Below are positions 53,443 to 64,000 of a stretch of DNA of 64,000 bases, in pieces; positions within the stretch are counted from its first letter, which is position 1, and every line of letters begins with the position of its first letter. A program made the position numbers and the translations under genes. The stretch lies in NCBI GenBank assembly GCA_036898135.1, contig CM072525.1, forward strand, positions 25,919,059 through 25,983,058, written 5' to 3'. The notes under the pieces are model-generated. The model was given only the letters and a program-made list of their open reading frames with translations, was not told the DNA's origin and searched no databases. Origin of the DNA: Oncomelania hupensis. Lineage: Eukaryota; Mollusca; Gastropoda; Littorinimorpha; Pomatiopsidae.

Positions 53443-54480
53443 TCTTATCATTTTTATGAAGAAGACAATAAAAACAAACAAACAAACAAACATACTGTGT
53501 GACTCGGCTTTATTCTAAAGAAACAATTTGTTTTTTAAAGCACGCAATAATAGGCCACTATCTAAGCTAGGCTACCTGCAAGCAAAATATTATCAACATC
53601 GCTCCAGCTAAATTTGACACACAGCGTGCAACGTTTGAAGAAATAGATAAAGCACAGCGACCTTGACCTTTGAGAAAGTGCACATTTGAATTATCTAAAC
53701 TGCTTCGCAAAGGTTAAAGTATCTTCAGAGTAAACACTAATATTATGTTTATGTCGACTGGACAACCGTACACGTTTCAGTTAAATAAAAACTAACAAAA
53801 ATGAACATTAATGAATGCCTTATTTATTGTTACATACGGACCTCATAATGATCCTACTGTATTTCAGGAACAGGTAAGTTAAAGATCAAAGTATTCAATC
53901 TAAACACAAAGGTATCAGATACCTCAAGTTATTGGTTTGTTTGTAATTACGTGCAGCGTAGCTACAGACAAAATTCAGTTCAGCTATATTGTGATTATTG
54001 TTTTAATAGTTAGTAACTACAGTATGGTTCACCAGAAATTATATATGTAACCCAGTCAGGGCATCAAATTAGCACGAATCTGTGTATGGCAGACACCGCA
54101 TATTGTAACTTAGGTTGCTTTTTTAGTTTGTTGTTTTGTTGTTGTCGGTTGTTTTTTTTTTAAAAACTACGCATGCCTCAATCAGTACATGTAAATTCAT
54201 ATAGTAGATAGGAATATTGACATCATACATTTATTTTCGAGTTGTTACTATGGAAATGCAGTCTTCCGCATTCAGGAACCTAGGAATCTATACATTTTAT
54301 CTACCATTTTCATGCGAAATGTCAATGGGATCTTTTTTTTAAAAAAATCTACCGCTTTCATGCGCCTGAGATTGTGTCAAATTTTACCTCGACAATTGGC
54401 CTGTGAATGTGTATATTGTATCTACCAGCTTCATATGCTTTTTATGCGTGTTTTGTTACCAAATGAAGTAATTTTATTTT
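53443..54480. other. Unassigned AT-rich sequence
   Basis: No ORF above noise, no RNA gene, no classified repeat. Confidence 0.45.
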
Positions 54481-54486
54481 AATAAT

Positions 54487-54526
<40 letters not shown>

Positions 54527-54558
54527 TTCTTAATTTTATAATAATAATAATAATAATG

Positions 54559-54630
<72 letters not shown>

Positions 54631-54631
54631 T

Positions 54632-54678
<47 letters not shown>

Positions 54679-54715
54679 GTTGTTGTTGTTGTTGTTGTTC
54701 TTGTTGTTGTTATTT
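54481..54715 (+). repeat. (ATTT)n, (AAT)n and (ATT)n compound microsatellite
   Basis: ATTT units (54,487-54,530), then about 30 AAT units, then about 16 ATT units and TTG units. The AAT and ATT blocks are complementary and can form a hairpin. Confidence 0.95.
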
Positions 54716-55255
54716 ACCATTGACAGTATAACTAAGCAGACTTATGTTACTACAAGTGCAGTAAGCAATGAATAACGAATTACTGCAAGTTCAATCGTAT
54801 GTCCAGACCATTCAGATTACCTCCCTTGCACTGCTAGCAGCAAAAAACCGCACAATTATACAACAGGACTTCAGCATGATTTCTGCCCCATTTGTAAATC
54901 AATGAAGTATTAATGAACTAAACAATTTAGTAAACAGCTTGTAGCAACCCCATTCATGTTTTACTCACATCATGATTAATTGCAGTAAATATCTAAACTC
55001 GGTCTGCAAAATGTGAAAAGCCACACATTTATCTCTATTGCCTTATCTCTTCATTATTATTCACATTATCTTCAAGCAAGAGTGGGGCGCCGCGCCAACA
55101 GTGATTAAAACGGTATTGAGGAAAGGGTGGAGTGAAGAAGAGTAGGTACTAAAGCTATTGATAATTGACATCTTGCCCTGTCAATGATTATAAGATAAAG
55201 GACACAACCGCATAATTATGTGTATCGCTAGCAAAGGCAAATTTATGATATTCAT
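54716..55255. other. Unassigned sequence
   Basis: Nothing recognised on either strand. Confidence 0.45.
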
Positions 55256-55259
55256 CCAT

Positions 55260-55690
55260 TGTATTGTAATTTGAATTGTAATGCATTGCATTTCATCATA
55301 GCAAAGCAATACCCAGGGCCGGATCACTTAGTCTTGGAGGGGGGGGTTCCAAAAATTTTTTAAGGGGTTAGGGGTGACAAAAACGTGTCCGCTCGAGGAA
55401 CTTGAGTAGAATGAGGAACGTTTTACTTACCAACAGTGTCAACTAAATTAAGAGCTTTAAAAAAAACTCCATATATATTTTTTTTTCTGACTGAGTGAGG
55501 TACATCGAATGGCCAGGGGGGGGGGGGGGGGGTTCCGGAACCCAGGAACCCCCCCCCCCCCAGATCCGGCCCTGATACCAAACCATTCCTATATTATAGG
55601 AATGGTTTGGTATTGCATTGCTATGATGTAATATGGTATCCCGTTGAATGAGTTGTATTACATTGTAATGTTTATTGTATTATATTGTAT
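55260..55690. repeat. Long palindromic element split by a MITE
   Basis: Outer arms (about tttcatcatagcaaagcaat on the left; attgcattgctatgatgtaa on the right) are complementary, and the centre (55,575-55,613) is a perfect 39-bp palindrome with 19-bp arms beginning ataccaaaccattcctata. The MITE at 55314-55574 interrupts the left arm. Confidence 0.85.
55314..55574. mobile_element. MITE with CAGGGCCGGATC ends
   Basis: 261 bp with perfect 12-bp inverted ends CAGGGCCGGATC/GATCCGGCCCTG and a 5-bp duplication atacc (55309-55313, 55575-55579). The interior holds a long G run (about 55,516-55,533) and a C run. No ORF. The ends resemble hAT-type termini; the short duplication leaves the superfamily open. 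Confidence 0.85.
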
Positions 55691-55787
55691 ACGTACCTCA
55701 TTTTTGAATCACATGTATGGCAATGTGTGTCCATGTTTAAAAATAGGTCAGCGTATAGTAGAACCCCCCCCCCACCCACCCACCCAC

Positions 55788-56068
55788 CCACCCCTTCACC
55801 CCTGTGGGGTTGCCGGTGGTTTCAATATAAATAGTATTCCCACTTTCTGGGAATGTAGTGCCTAAAATTCCCACTGTTGCTGTCTTTCTCCTTTGTTCTT
55901 TCTCATTCCTACTCTGTTCTATCAATCTACTATATTATCTTCTTCTTCGCTAGGCCAGTCACCTACCTTTTTTCTTGAAAACTCTTCTGGGACAAAACTC
56001 CTCATTTGTGTGTAAGGCCTGTTGGATCATCTTGGGAATATTGGACGCTTTCTGCCAAATGGTCACTG
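55788..56068 (+). mobile_element. Retroposon family S, 5' part only
   Basis: Matches the first half of the reference copy (gtggggttgccggtggtttc, ataaatagtattcccac, ttgaaaactcttctgggac) and stops at gccaaatggtcact. Confidence 0.8.
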
Positions 56069-56613
56069 ATGTAATGATCATGATGTAATCGGTTGTCGGG
56101 CGCAACGTGTGAATTTAAAATCACTTGTGCTCGTGGGTCGATATGATGGCCAGACGTAAGCAACCCCTATGCATACACTCATATATATAAAATATTATGG
56201 GGGGACTCTTTATTATTGGGGGATGGAACTGTTCTTTTGTGACTGATAGCCTAAGAAGAATGTGAAGAAACTCTTCTTATTCTGGTGACTCTAGACCAAG
56301 CTCTAGCACGCGCAGGCAAGTCAGGTCGAGTCTGCTCCCGAACATTTTGGGGAATGTACATTTTCGTCGCAGGTGCGCCCATCAGTTTTGGATGCGCCCA
56401 TTAGTTTCGGGTGTGCTTTAAATTCGAACTGCGACCGTACAATTGTCCTCATTGTACATCGCTGTACGAATTTAAAGTAACCCGATGCTATGGGCTCATC
56501 CAATGCTATGGGCTCACCGGAGACGAAAATGTACACCCCAATGTGTTCGCGCAGGCTCGCTCTGACTTGGCAAACATTGGTAATAATATGATGTAATTAT
56601 TTGGAAATGTCGG

Positions 56614-56662
<49 letters not shown>

Positions 56663-57700
56663 TACAAATTCACTGTTAGGGCGACCGCAGTGGAATGATG
56701 CCTTAGGGTGACCTCACATAAATCTGCATGTAACACATGTCCAGATTCAACTGAATGCTTAACATAACCTACACATTAAATGCTGTAATATAATGCAGTA
56801 TGCATTCTTTAATTTTATATTTTAAAGATATACATAATTTTGCTGGTCGCCCTAAGGATTACCATGTAATTGAGGTGACTTCGGGTGACCACTGTAAAAA
56901 TGCTACTTTGAGTGACCGTGTAAAACACATACCTTGGGTGACCACTGATAATATATATGTTTATTAGTGGTGTACAAAATGCCTTGTGTTTGCATCCTAT
57001 TAGTTAATTCGGTTGTATTGCTGTTCGTGTTATCACTATCCTCACTAATTTTGTTCCCCTAGATCATCATATGAAGCTTGGTTTTGTATCCCTCTTGTTA
57101 TTATTATTTGTTGTAGTAGTACTGTTATTATTATTGTTATCATTGTTACCATATATTATTAGTCTTTTTGTGTTGCTGCTGTTGTATTATTTTTAGTAGC
57201 TGTATTGTTATTAATATTATTATTTTTATAATTACTCTTATGACTATGATTGTTATTATTAGTGTTATTATTAATATTATTATTATTAAATCATCTTTTT
57301 TTTTTCAAATGAATGTACGGTTTTTTTTTATTTTTATTTTTGTAAAATGTAGTTCCTGCATCAAGATGCCACAATAGAAATAATATTACGTAACGATGTG
57401 GGAAAAAAAAGAAGTAGGAATCCCTTTTCATTGACATGCATACTGAAATGTGGGTCTGTGTTTTAAATGAAATGAATTAGTATTATATAGTGCAGCTACA
57501 GTTTGAAGATCTGCTCATAGTGCTGGCCAATTGCTTCTTTTTTTACAATGAGAATAGCAGATGTGCAAATTTTTATGGGTTGAATGGCCATCATCAGCAT
57601 AAAATAAAACAAGATTTTACCATGTAAATGCTCTTCACAGCATAGAAAACATTTTAAATTCACTTTACTTTTTTAACAATTGCATGTACGCTGCACTAAT
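56069..57700. other. Unassigned sequence with a (TA)n tract
   Basis: A TA microsatellite lies at 56,622-56,659 and short ATT-rich tracts at 57,100-57,290. No coding signal found. Confidence 0.45.
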
Positions 57701-57796
57701 GTCATCCACATCAGAACACGCCATAGTCTAAGTCCTTTGTCACTGGCAGGCACTCAAAATCCCATCTAAACACAAAATGGGAGCTGACATCAAAAT

Positions 57797-57966
57797 CTAT
57801 GTCTTCTTTTTTTGGCCAACGAAACAAGTCTTCTTCTGAGAGAGCGACCAGCTGCATGGAGGAGTAGTCGATTCGTACACAACAAGTCTGATGGGGGGCG
57901 TGGTGGAGCACCTCGCTTGGTTGGCAGCTAGGAAACTCAGTTTCAGTTTGTTGTATGTTTCATCAG
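57797..57966 (-). CDS. Unidentified host gene, candidate second exon
   Basis: Acceptor with about 35 bp of mostly pyrimidines. In the phase set by exon 1 it reads ADETYNKLKLSFLAANQARC and on to a stop. A second frame, open to 57711, overlaps it. Confidence 0.45.
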
Positions 57967-60900
57967 CTACAAAAAAAAAAGAAAAAAAAGAAAAAATAGG
58001 ACAGCATTGCATTAATATGACACAGGATCCTATTCCTATCCTATCCTATCCTGTCCCATAACCCGAAGGTCGTAGGGGCACCACAGATGATCGCTTAACC
58101 AGCATACTCCATCTTTCTCTGTCCTCAGCAGCCCTCATGGCTTCGCTCAGTGTCAAACCAGTCCATTCTCGAATGTTGTCCTCCCACCTCTTTTTCGGTC
58201 TCCCCCTTCTTCTACCTCCTTGCACTGTGCCTTGCAGAATGGTCTTTGCAAGGCCTGATGATCTGGTGACGTGGCCATACCATCGGAGTTTCCGTTTCTT
58301 CACCACTGTGAGCAGGTCATCGTGTTGTCCAATGGCTTGTGTGATGGTCTGTCGGACTTCAACGTTGGTGATGTGTTGGGTATAGGAAATGCACAGAAGT
58401 CTTCTGTAGCACCTCATCTCCATGCTTTGTATTCTTCGTTGGAGATCTGCTGTGAGGGTCCATGCTTCGCAAGCATATAGGAAGATGGAGATGACCAGAG
58501 ATCGCAGCAGTCTTACTTTGGAATGTAGACTGATGGTTCTGTCTTTCCAAATGGGCTTCAACCTTGTCAGGGCAGCAGTTGTTTGTGCGATCCTGGAGAG
58601 GACTTCCTGTCGAGACCCATTGTCTGACACAATGGCTCCTAAATATTTGAAGCTGTGCACTGTGTTGAGGGATTGGCCTTGTACTTTGATGTCCGTGTTG
58701 ATGCCATTGGTGTTGTTGGTCATCATTTTGGTCTTCTCTGCACTTATTTCCATTCCATAAGCTCTGGAGGTGGTGTCAAGCCTCTGTACAAGCTGTTCAA
58801 GTTCTTGTTCCTCTCCAGCCAATCCATCAATATCATCCGCAAAACGAAGATTGGAGATTGCTCTGCCCCCTATGCTGACTGTGCCTTCGTGATCTGCAAG
58901 AGCATCTGACATGATGCGCTCTAGGAAGATGTTGAAGAGTGTTGGAGAGAGTAGGCATCCTTGACGCACACCGATTGTTGTTCTGAACCAGTTCCCGATG
59001 ACGCTGTTATGGAGGACTGCACTGGTAGCCTTGTCATACAGGCTTTTGATGACTTCTATGATTTTAGGGCTGATGTTGTACACTTTCATGGTTGCCCATA
59101 GAGCTGCATGCCAGACTCGGTCAAATGCCTTCTTGAAGTCTATGAACACATGATATAGATGTTGTTGGTGCTGTAGGTATTTCTCACAGATTATTCTGAG
59201 GTTGAAAATCTGTTCAGTGGTACTTCGCCCTGCCATGAATCCTGCTTGTTCTTCAGCTATGATTTGTTCAGCTTGTGGTTTCAACCTGTTGAGTATTATT
59301 TTCAGGAGGACCTTGCTGGGATGGCTGATGAGGCTGATGGTGCGGTAATTTTCACACTCCTGAAGGTTACCTTTTTTAGGAAGAGTGATGACAAGCGACT
59401 GGGTCCATGGTGTAGGCCATTCCCCATTCTGCCAGATCTTGTTACAGATAGTGGTGAGAGCATCAGTCATCGCTTCTCCTCCTGCTTGTAGCAGTTCCGC
59501 TGGTATGTTGTCCACTCCCGCTGACTTCCCTTTCTTCAGCGATTGCACTGCTGCCTCAACTTCTTCCCGGAGAATTGGGAGGATTTCTTCTTCTTCTCTG
59601 CTCTCGGGACATGCTAGAACTGATGGGTCTCCATTTGGTGTATGGTTGTAAAGGTCAGAGCAGTACTCTGTCCATCTGTCCAAGACTTCTTGTTCTTCTG
59701 TAAGGCAAATGCCAGACTTGCTTTGGATAGTGGAGACTTTGGGCTGTTTAACACTTGTCAGCCGCTTCACAGTCTGGTAGGCCTTCTTGCTGTTGTTCTT
59801 GTTCAGATTGTTCTCTATTTCCTGGCATTGATCTTCTATCCAGTTCTCCTTTGCTGTGCGCATGCCTTTTCGTATGTCATTGTTGATTTTTCGGTAGACA
59901 TCAGCTCCCTGTGAGGTGTTCTTTTTCTTTTTTAACTCTCTTCGTTTATCACACAGATCCAAAAGTTCAGGTGTGATCCACGGCTTCTTCTTTGGTCGGT
60001 GCTTGCCAAGGATCTCAGTGGCGGCATCTGTTACAGCTGAGTTGAAGGTATTGGTCATGGTGTTGACATCTACTTCGCCTGCCCCCAAAATAAGCAGTGG
60101 TGCAAATTTCCCTCCAATTGTGGCCTGAAATATTTTTGCCACCTCCGGGTCTTGCAGTTTGTCCAGGTCGAACTTCAGCCTAGTGCACTTTGCTGTATTT
60201 ACTCTCTTCAAATGGAGCCGGAAAGACATCATCACGAGATCGTGGTCACTTCCAATGTCTGCTCCTGGAAAAGTGCGTGTCCTGCCAATGTTGATGCTTG
60301 ATCTGAAGCGTTTCTTGACCATGATGTAGTCGATCTGGTTGTGATGTTCCCCGCCGGGACTGTGCCATGTCCATCGTCTGGATTTTTTGTGGAGACCAAG
60401 CGTGTTTGCCAGTACCAGATTGTTGTATCTGGCAAACTCCAATAGCCTCAGACCCCTGTCATTTGTCTCGTTGTTGCAGTGGGGTCCGCATGTGTCTCCC
60501 CAGTTGCGGTGCGCATCTTGGCCAACCTTGGCATTCCAGTCGCCTTGCACTATGACTATGTCCTTCTTCGGCACTTGGTCAAGGACCGCCTGTATATTTT
60601 CATAAAAATCCTCCACTTCGCTGTCTTCATAGTCTGATGTTGGGGCATAGGCCTGGATGATGGTAATGTTGAAAGGGGTTGCTCTCAGACGGATGGTAAT
60701 GAGTCTACTGGAGACTGGGCGGCAACCCATGACAGTGGCTAGAATGTTCTTGTGGACCAAGAATCCAACGCCGTGTTCGTGCCTGTCATCTCTACCGCTG
60801 AAATAGAGCTTGTGGCCTTTGTCAGTCGTTGTTTCACCTAGGCCTTTCCAGCGCAGTTCGCTGATACCTAGAACGTTCCATCGATAGTGGTCCAGCTCGT

Positions 60901-61544
60901 GGGCCAGTTCTTCTAATTTTCCTTCCGCAGTTAGGGTCCTGACGTTCCAGGTTCCTATGACGATGTTGTTTCTCGTGCGGATCTTGCTATATTGTCCATC
61001 AGTAGCATACTTAACACCTCCGTCCTGGTGGCCAACGGAAGGCGCGGTCCTTGTGCCGGGTGACGGCCCGGGCGACGACCGATCCGGTATGGAATTAGTG
61101 GATTGTGTCATCATGTAGTGTGTCTTGGGCAAAAAAGACCTGGCAGGGCCCAATCCTCTCCAGGCTGTTGGCCACAGCCGAAATCCACGAATACAGTGTG
61201 GCTCGCCTTGGCCCTGAGCACGTGGTCGTTGAACCTGTAGTAACGTGAGGTTCCTCCGCCCTGGCCGGTGACTTCTGTGTAGAAGACTTTCGCCCAGTGA
61301 TGCCGTGCTAACATCACCCCTGTTAGTCGCCTCTTACGACACGCCGGGAAACGTTGGGTCTATTCTATTTGCCCGAACCCACAGAGCTTATGACACAGGA
61401 GGCAAAAAGATGACACAGGAGGCAAAAAATAAAACAAAACAAAATGAAAGAAAAAGAAAAGTTCAAGAAAAAAAAGCAGTGGGGTGGTGAGTGAATAGAG
61501 GAAAGGGCAAATCAAAATATTATGACAAGAACTATAGATCATCA

Positions 61545-61609
<65 letters not shown>

Positions 61610-62504
61610 CTTTACAATGGCAACCATAAACATTAAAACTATACAACATAGTTTTTCATATCTAACAACTGTTAAACTTAAATAACATACAAATGAACAA
61701 CAATGGCATAAAAGTAAAGATAAAACCAAAGTAAAATGTAATCACTATTGCTTTTTTTAAAATTATTATCGCATATATCAGTAAAATTAATGTACACAAA
61801 AAAATATCGATCAATCTTGCCTAAGTAAAAGTACTAAAAGTTAAAATTATATTTGGCTGCAATTTAATTTATGTTTAAAAACATTGGGTCTTGAAGTAAT
61901 TGGGAGAGATTTGGATGCTTGCAGAACAGCTCAAATAAAAAATCAATAACAAAAATAGCTTCAACACAAATTGCCCGAAAACATATAGGCTTAACCACTG
62001 CATGCCGAAAGTTTCTAGCTCACTAGCTGTAAATGAAAACGAAAGTAAACAGTGCTGAAGTCACGTGACTTAGCAAGATCGTTTTTTTTCTAAAGTCTCT
62101 GTGCATATTTTACCCCAATGGAATATATGCTAAGAATCTTTAATATATGCAGATACAATTTGTTAAGAGTTAAATCTGGTGGAAAAGGTGTGTCTTAATT
62201 CATTTCACATATTTTTGACCATACCATTCAACCTACATCGATTCTCGATTGTCAACTTCCGGTCTTCAAATAATTGCTAAACAATTGGCCTATCATTAGA
62301 AAAAATATATTTATTGACAATACAAACGTTATTAACAAGTATTTAAAGGCTAAACTTACCAACAAGTGCCTTTAGATTGACTTGTGACGACGTGCAAGAA
62401 GATACACTGACGATCGACTGAAGCGGTTCAGTCTCCTCGTTTACATCGTACTCCGTCATTATCGACGCACATTGGTAGCTGTCGCGCTCAACATTACTCT
62501 CCAT
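57797..62504 (-). CDS. Small unidentified host gene with an RTE in its intron (whole gene)
   Basis: Exon 1 (62360-62504) starts with ATG in a good context (tagaaATGG), encodes an acidic 48-residue segment (MESNVERDSYQCASIMTEYD...) and ends at a perfect donor GTAAGTTT, phase 1. The next visible acceptor is a long pyrimidine tract plus TAG ending at 57967. Splicing to 57966 is phase-compatible and gives ...LKALVADETYNKLKLSFLAA and 104 aa in all, ending at TAG (57797). I do not recognise the family. The alternative frame across the same exon is also open to 57711 (...VALSEEDLFRWPKKEDIDF), so the true 3' structure is unsure; the exon could also be cut short by a further donor. The intron (57967-62359) contains the RTE at 58031-61385 in the same orientation. 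Confidence 0.5.
58031..61385 (-). mobile_element. RTE LINE with intact ORF
   Basis: Minus-strand element with an approximately 230-bp 5' region (61,154-61,385, including a tagtcgcctcttacgacacg phrase), one ORF of 1,035 codons and a TATCC/GGATA tail (58,031-58,054). It has essentially no 3' UTR, as usual in the RTE clade. This is the reference copy for all RTE fragments in the window. Confidence 0.93.
58046..61153 (-). CDS. RTE ORF: AP endonuclease and reverse transcriptase
   Basis: 1,035-aa single-ORF protein that copies element RNA into nicked target DNA. The endonuclease (about residues 60-310) shows GTWNVRTL, ISELRWKG with the metal-binding Glu, YAPTSDYEDSE, QGDWNAKVG, QIDYIM and SDHDLVM. 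The reverse transcriptase shows ENYRTISLISHPSKVLLKI, motif A VFIDFKKAFDRVWH, motif B GVRQGCLLSPTLFNIFLE and motif C RFADD with F at about residue 771. The C-terminal region ends LTVVKKRKLRWYGHVTRSSG and GGRRRGRPKKRWEDNIREWT, a basic segment found in RTE proteins. The stop codon lies inside the terminal GGATA repeat. All RT and endonuclease signatures are intact, so activity is possible. Confidence 0.95.
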   Translation of the reverse strand: MGPARSFLPKTHYMMTQSTNSIPDRSSPGPSPGTRTAPSVGHQDGGVKYATDGQYSKIRTRNNIVIGTWNVRTLTAEGKLEELAHELDHYRWNVLGISELRWKGLGETTTDKGHKLYFSGRDDRHEHGVGFLVHKNILATVMGCRPVSSRLITIRLRATPFNITIIQAYAPTSDYEDSEVEDFYENIQAVLDQVPKKDIVIVQGDWNAKVGQDAHRNWGDTCGPHCNNETNDRGLRLLEFARYNNLVLANTLGLHKKSRRWTWHSPGGEHHNQIDYIMVKKRFRSSINIGRTRTFPGADIGSDHDLVMMSFRLHLKRVNTAKCTRLKFDLDKLQDPEVAKIFQATIGGKFAPLLILGAGEVDVNTMTNTFNSAVTDAATEILGKHRPKKKPWITPELLDLCDKRRELKKKKNTSQGADVYRKINNDIRKGMRTAKENWIEDQCQEIENNLNKNNSKKAYQTVKRLTSVKQPKVSTIQSKSGICLTEEQEVLDRWTEYCSDLYNHTPNGDPSVLACPESREEEEILPILREEVEAAVQSLKKGKSAGVDNIPAELLQAGGEAMTDALTTICNKIWQNGEWPTPWTQSLVITLPKKGNLQECENYRTISLISHPSKVLLKIILNRLKPQAEQIIAEEQAGFMAGRSTTEQIFNLRIICEKYLQHQQHLYHVFIDFKKAFDRVWHAALWATMKVYNISPKIIEVIKSLYDKATSAVLHNSVIGNWFRTTIGVRQGCLLSPTLFNIFLERIMSDALADHEGTVSIGGRAISNLRFADDIDGLAGEEQELEQLVQRLDTTSRAYGMEISAEKTKMMTNNTNGINTDIKVQGQSLNTVHSFKYLGAIVSDNGSRQEVLSRIAQTTAALTRLKPIWKDRTISLHSKVRLLRSLVISIFLYACEAWTLTADLQRRIQSMEMRCYRRLLCISYTQHITNVEVRQTITQAIGQHDDLLTVVKKRKLRWYGHVTRSSGLAKTILQGTVQGGRRRGRPKKRWEDNIREWTGLTLSEAMRAAEDRERWSMLVKRSSVVPLRPSGYGTG
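61386..62359. other. Host intron sequence with an (AAT)n microsatellite
   Basis: A run of about 21 AAT units lies at 61,544-61,607. Otherwise AT-rich with nothing recognised. Confidence 0.5.
62360..62504 (-). CDS. Unidentified host gene, first coding exon
   Basis: 48 codons plus one base: rich in Ser, Glu and Asp at the start, with SIVSVSSCTSSQVNLKALV before the donor. The clean ORF, ATG context and consensus donor support a real exon. Confidence 0.65.
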
Positions 62505-62569
62505 TTCTAAATAATCTCAGCTAGTGTGAACTCAAAAATCCTAAACTGATTACATATTATTGTAGAAAA

Positions 62570-63870
62570 AAGATTTGCCTTTCCAACGAGCTACTTTTTA
62601 AACAGATCAATTCAGTAGACGCTGTATATCTTGACCTTAGGAAGGCATTCGATACTGTACCACATCGCAGACTTTTACAGAAACTAAAAGGTTATGGCAT
62701 AAGTGGCAGCACACTTGCATGGATAAGGAGTTTCTTGACTGACAGGACCCAGTACGTGACTGTTAACGGTAACAGCTCTGACAAAATAAGTGTTACAAGC
62801 GGTGTCCCTCAGGGGAGCGTGTTGGGGCCGACATTATTTATATATTTCATAAACGACATGCCAGAGAATGTAGAGTGTGACATAAAGATATTTGCTGATA
62901 AAACAAAGGCATATGCAGAGGTTGATGAAAGTGAGGAGTCTAAGGAGAGAATGCAGCAATGCATTGACAAATTGGTTGAATGAACGGAGACATGGCTACT
63001 TAAATTTAACAGTGAAAAATGTAAGGTGTTACATTTGGGCAAAAATAATCCCCAGCATGAGTACTTTATGAATGATGGTAAAGAAAGGTGTAAGATTGAG
63101 ACAACTGGTGCAGAGAGAGATCTTGGAGTGATAGTGGATACAGAGCTCAGCTTTGAGAATCACATTGAGAGTATTGTTAAGAAAGCCAACAAAATATCAG
63201 CCCTGCTTATAAGAACTATAAGTAACAAATCCAAGGACATAATAGTCCCCCTCTTTAAGGCCCTTATACGTCCCATCTTGGAGTACGCTAACCCTGTCTG
63301 GTGCCCATATTTAAGGAGGCATGTTGACTTGATCGAGGGTGTCCAGCGCAGATTCACCAGGAAGATCTGTGGAATGTCAGGGCTCTCCTACAAGGAGAGA
63401 CTGAAGTCACTGAGGTTACCCAGTTTAGAATATAGGAGACAGCGGGGTGATTTAATCGAAATTTTTAAAATTGTGCACAAATTGTATGATCCTTTAACCA
63501 CTTGTTCTCTTTTAAATTTAATGATGTTGGTTTAACACGAGGTCACAAATTTAAACTTACTAAAACTTTTAATAATACTCGTAAATTTAATAAGTATTTT
63601 ACTAATAGAGTGGTAACCCCTTGGAATGACCTGACTGCCGAGGCTGTGGATGCTGGATCACTTAATGCGTTCAAAAATAGTCTGGACAAATTGTTTAAGG
63701 ATAGCATCTACTCCACCAAGTTGGAGGTTAAAAAATTCTAAATTGGTAGGCACTGATGCCAGGGGGGTGGGTCTTGGGACCCTCATTAAGATTAATTATG
63801 AGGACCAAAGGCTTTTAGCCTGCACGCCGAACTATGCTATTCTAACTATGCTATGCTATGCTAGTAGAAG
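62570..63870 (+). mobile_element. Decayed LINE (Jockey/CR1-like) with CTATG tail
   Basis: 5'-truncated element from RT motif A to the C-terminus, then a short 3' UTR ending in CTATG repeats (about 63,843-63,862). Confidence 0.85.
62600..63741 (+). pseudogene. Reverse transcriptase pseudogene
   Basis: Motif A (VYLDLRKAFDTVPHRRLL) and motif B (GVPQGSVLGPTLFIYFINDM) are kept, but motif C reads FADK instead of FADD, removing a catalytic Asp. A TGA at 62,981-62,983 interrupts KLVE-TETWLLKF, and a frameshift near 63,515 splits HKLYDPLTTCSL from FKFNDVGLTRGHKFKL. The C-terminus (FTNRVVTPWNDL) ends at 63,741. Confidence 0.9.
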
Positions 63871-64000
63871 CTATCTAAAAAAAAGCAACAAAAAGTTCCA
63901 CAACAGATCACAAAATGAATTAAAAAAAAAATTGCACCAGAAGAAAGCCAAAATAGTACAGATTCTTTCATTCGTCGATTTTTTGGTTGGAGACTAATTC
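63871..64000. other. Right edge, unassigned
   Basis: Nothing recognised. Confidence 0.4.

Noticed and set aside
58137..60605. Plus-strand ORFs of 60-112 codons inside 58-61 kb
   Set aside because: They are antisense to the RTE ORF and resemble nothing on their own.

Overview
This is animal nuclear DNA. Genes are split by GT-AG introns, roughly half of the recognisable sequence is non-LTR retrotransposons and their fragments, and triplet microsatellites are everywhere. Two goose-type (g-type) lysozyme genes with eight-cysteine catalytic domains, together with CR1/L2-like and RTE LINEs and tRNA/5S-type SINEs, point to a mollusc, most likely a gastropod. The organism is inferred; no taxonomic marker was tested.

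Layout. About 1-14.4 kb is mobile DNA: a CR1/L2-like LINE 3' end (865-1598), an ORF1-only half-LINE (ORF 2919-4898), a tRNA-derived SINE head (5562-5640), a truncated LINE (6219-7435) and, tail-to-tail with it, a LINE with both ORFs intact on the minus strand (about 7732-14340; ORF1 carries an SGNH esterase domain, ORF2 an endonuclease plus reverse transcriptase). About 14.9-26.7 kb holds lysozyme gene 1 (minus strand, 10 predicted coding exons, about 416 aa): a signal peptide, three tandem SH3b domains and a g-type lysozyme domain. The extra SH3b domains come from an approximately 1,055-bp tandem genomic duplication. About 34.6-48.0 kb holds lysozyme gene 2 (minus strand, 7 predicted coding exons, about 203 aa), which joins a signal peptide directly to the catalytic domain. 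Shared intron positions and phases show that the two genes are tandem paralogues.

The space between and after the lysozymes (26.7-34.6, 36-46 and 48-56 kb) contains solo LTRs, two MITEs, SINEs, and at least seven copies of one RTE family that ends in a GGATA tail. Two RTE copies are interrupted by other LINEs, one shows a 5' inversion, and one pair of ends forms an inverted repeat. At 58.0-61.2 kb an RTE with an intact 1,035-aa ORF sits inside the intron of a small unidentified host gene (exons near 62.4 and 57.9 kb, minus strand). The window ends with a decayed LINE (62.57-63.87 kb).

Functionally, the host content is antibacterial: both lysozymes are predicted secreted muramidases, and gene 1 carries added cell-wall-binding-type modules. 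The rest records successive retrotransposition, and several insertions can be ordered relative to each other.
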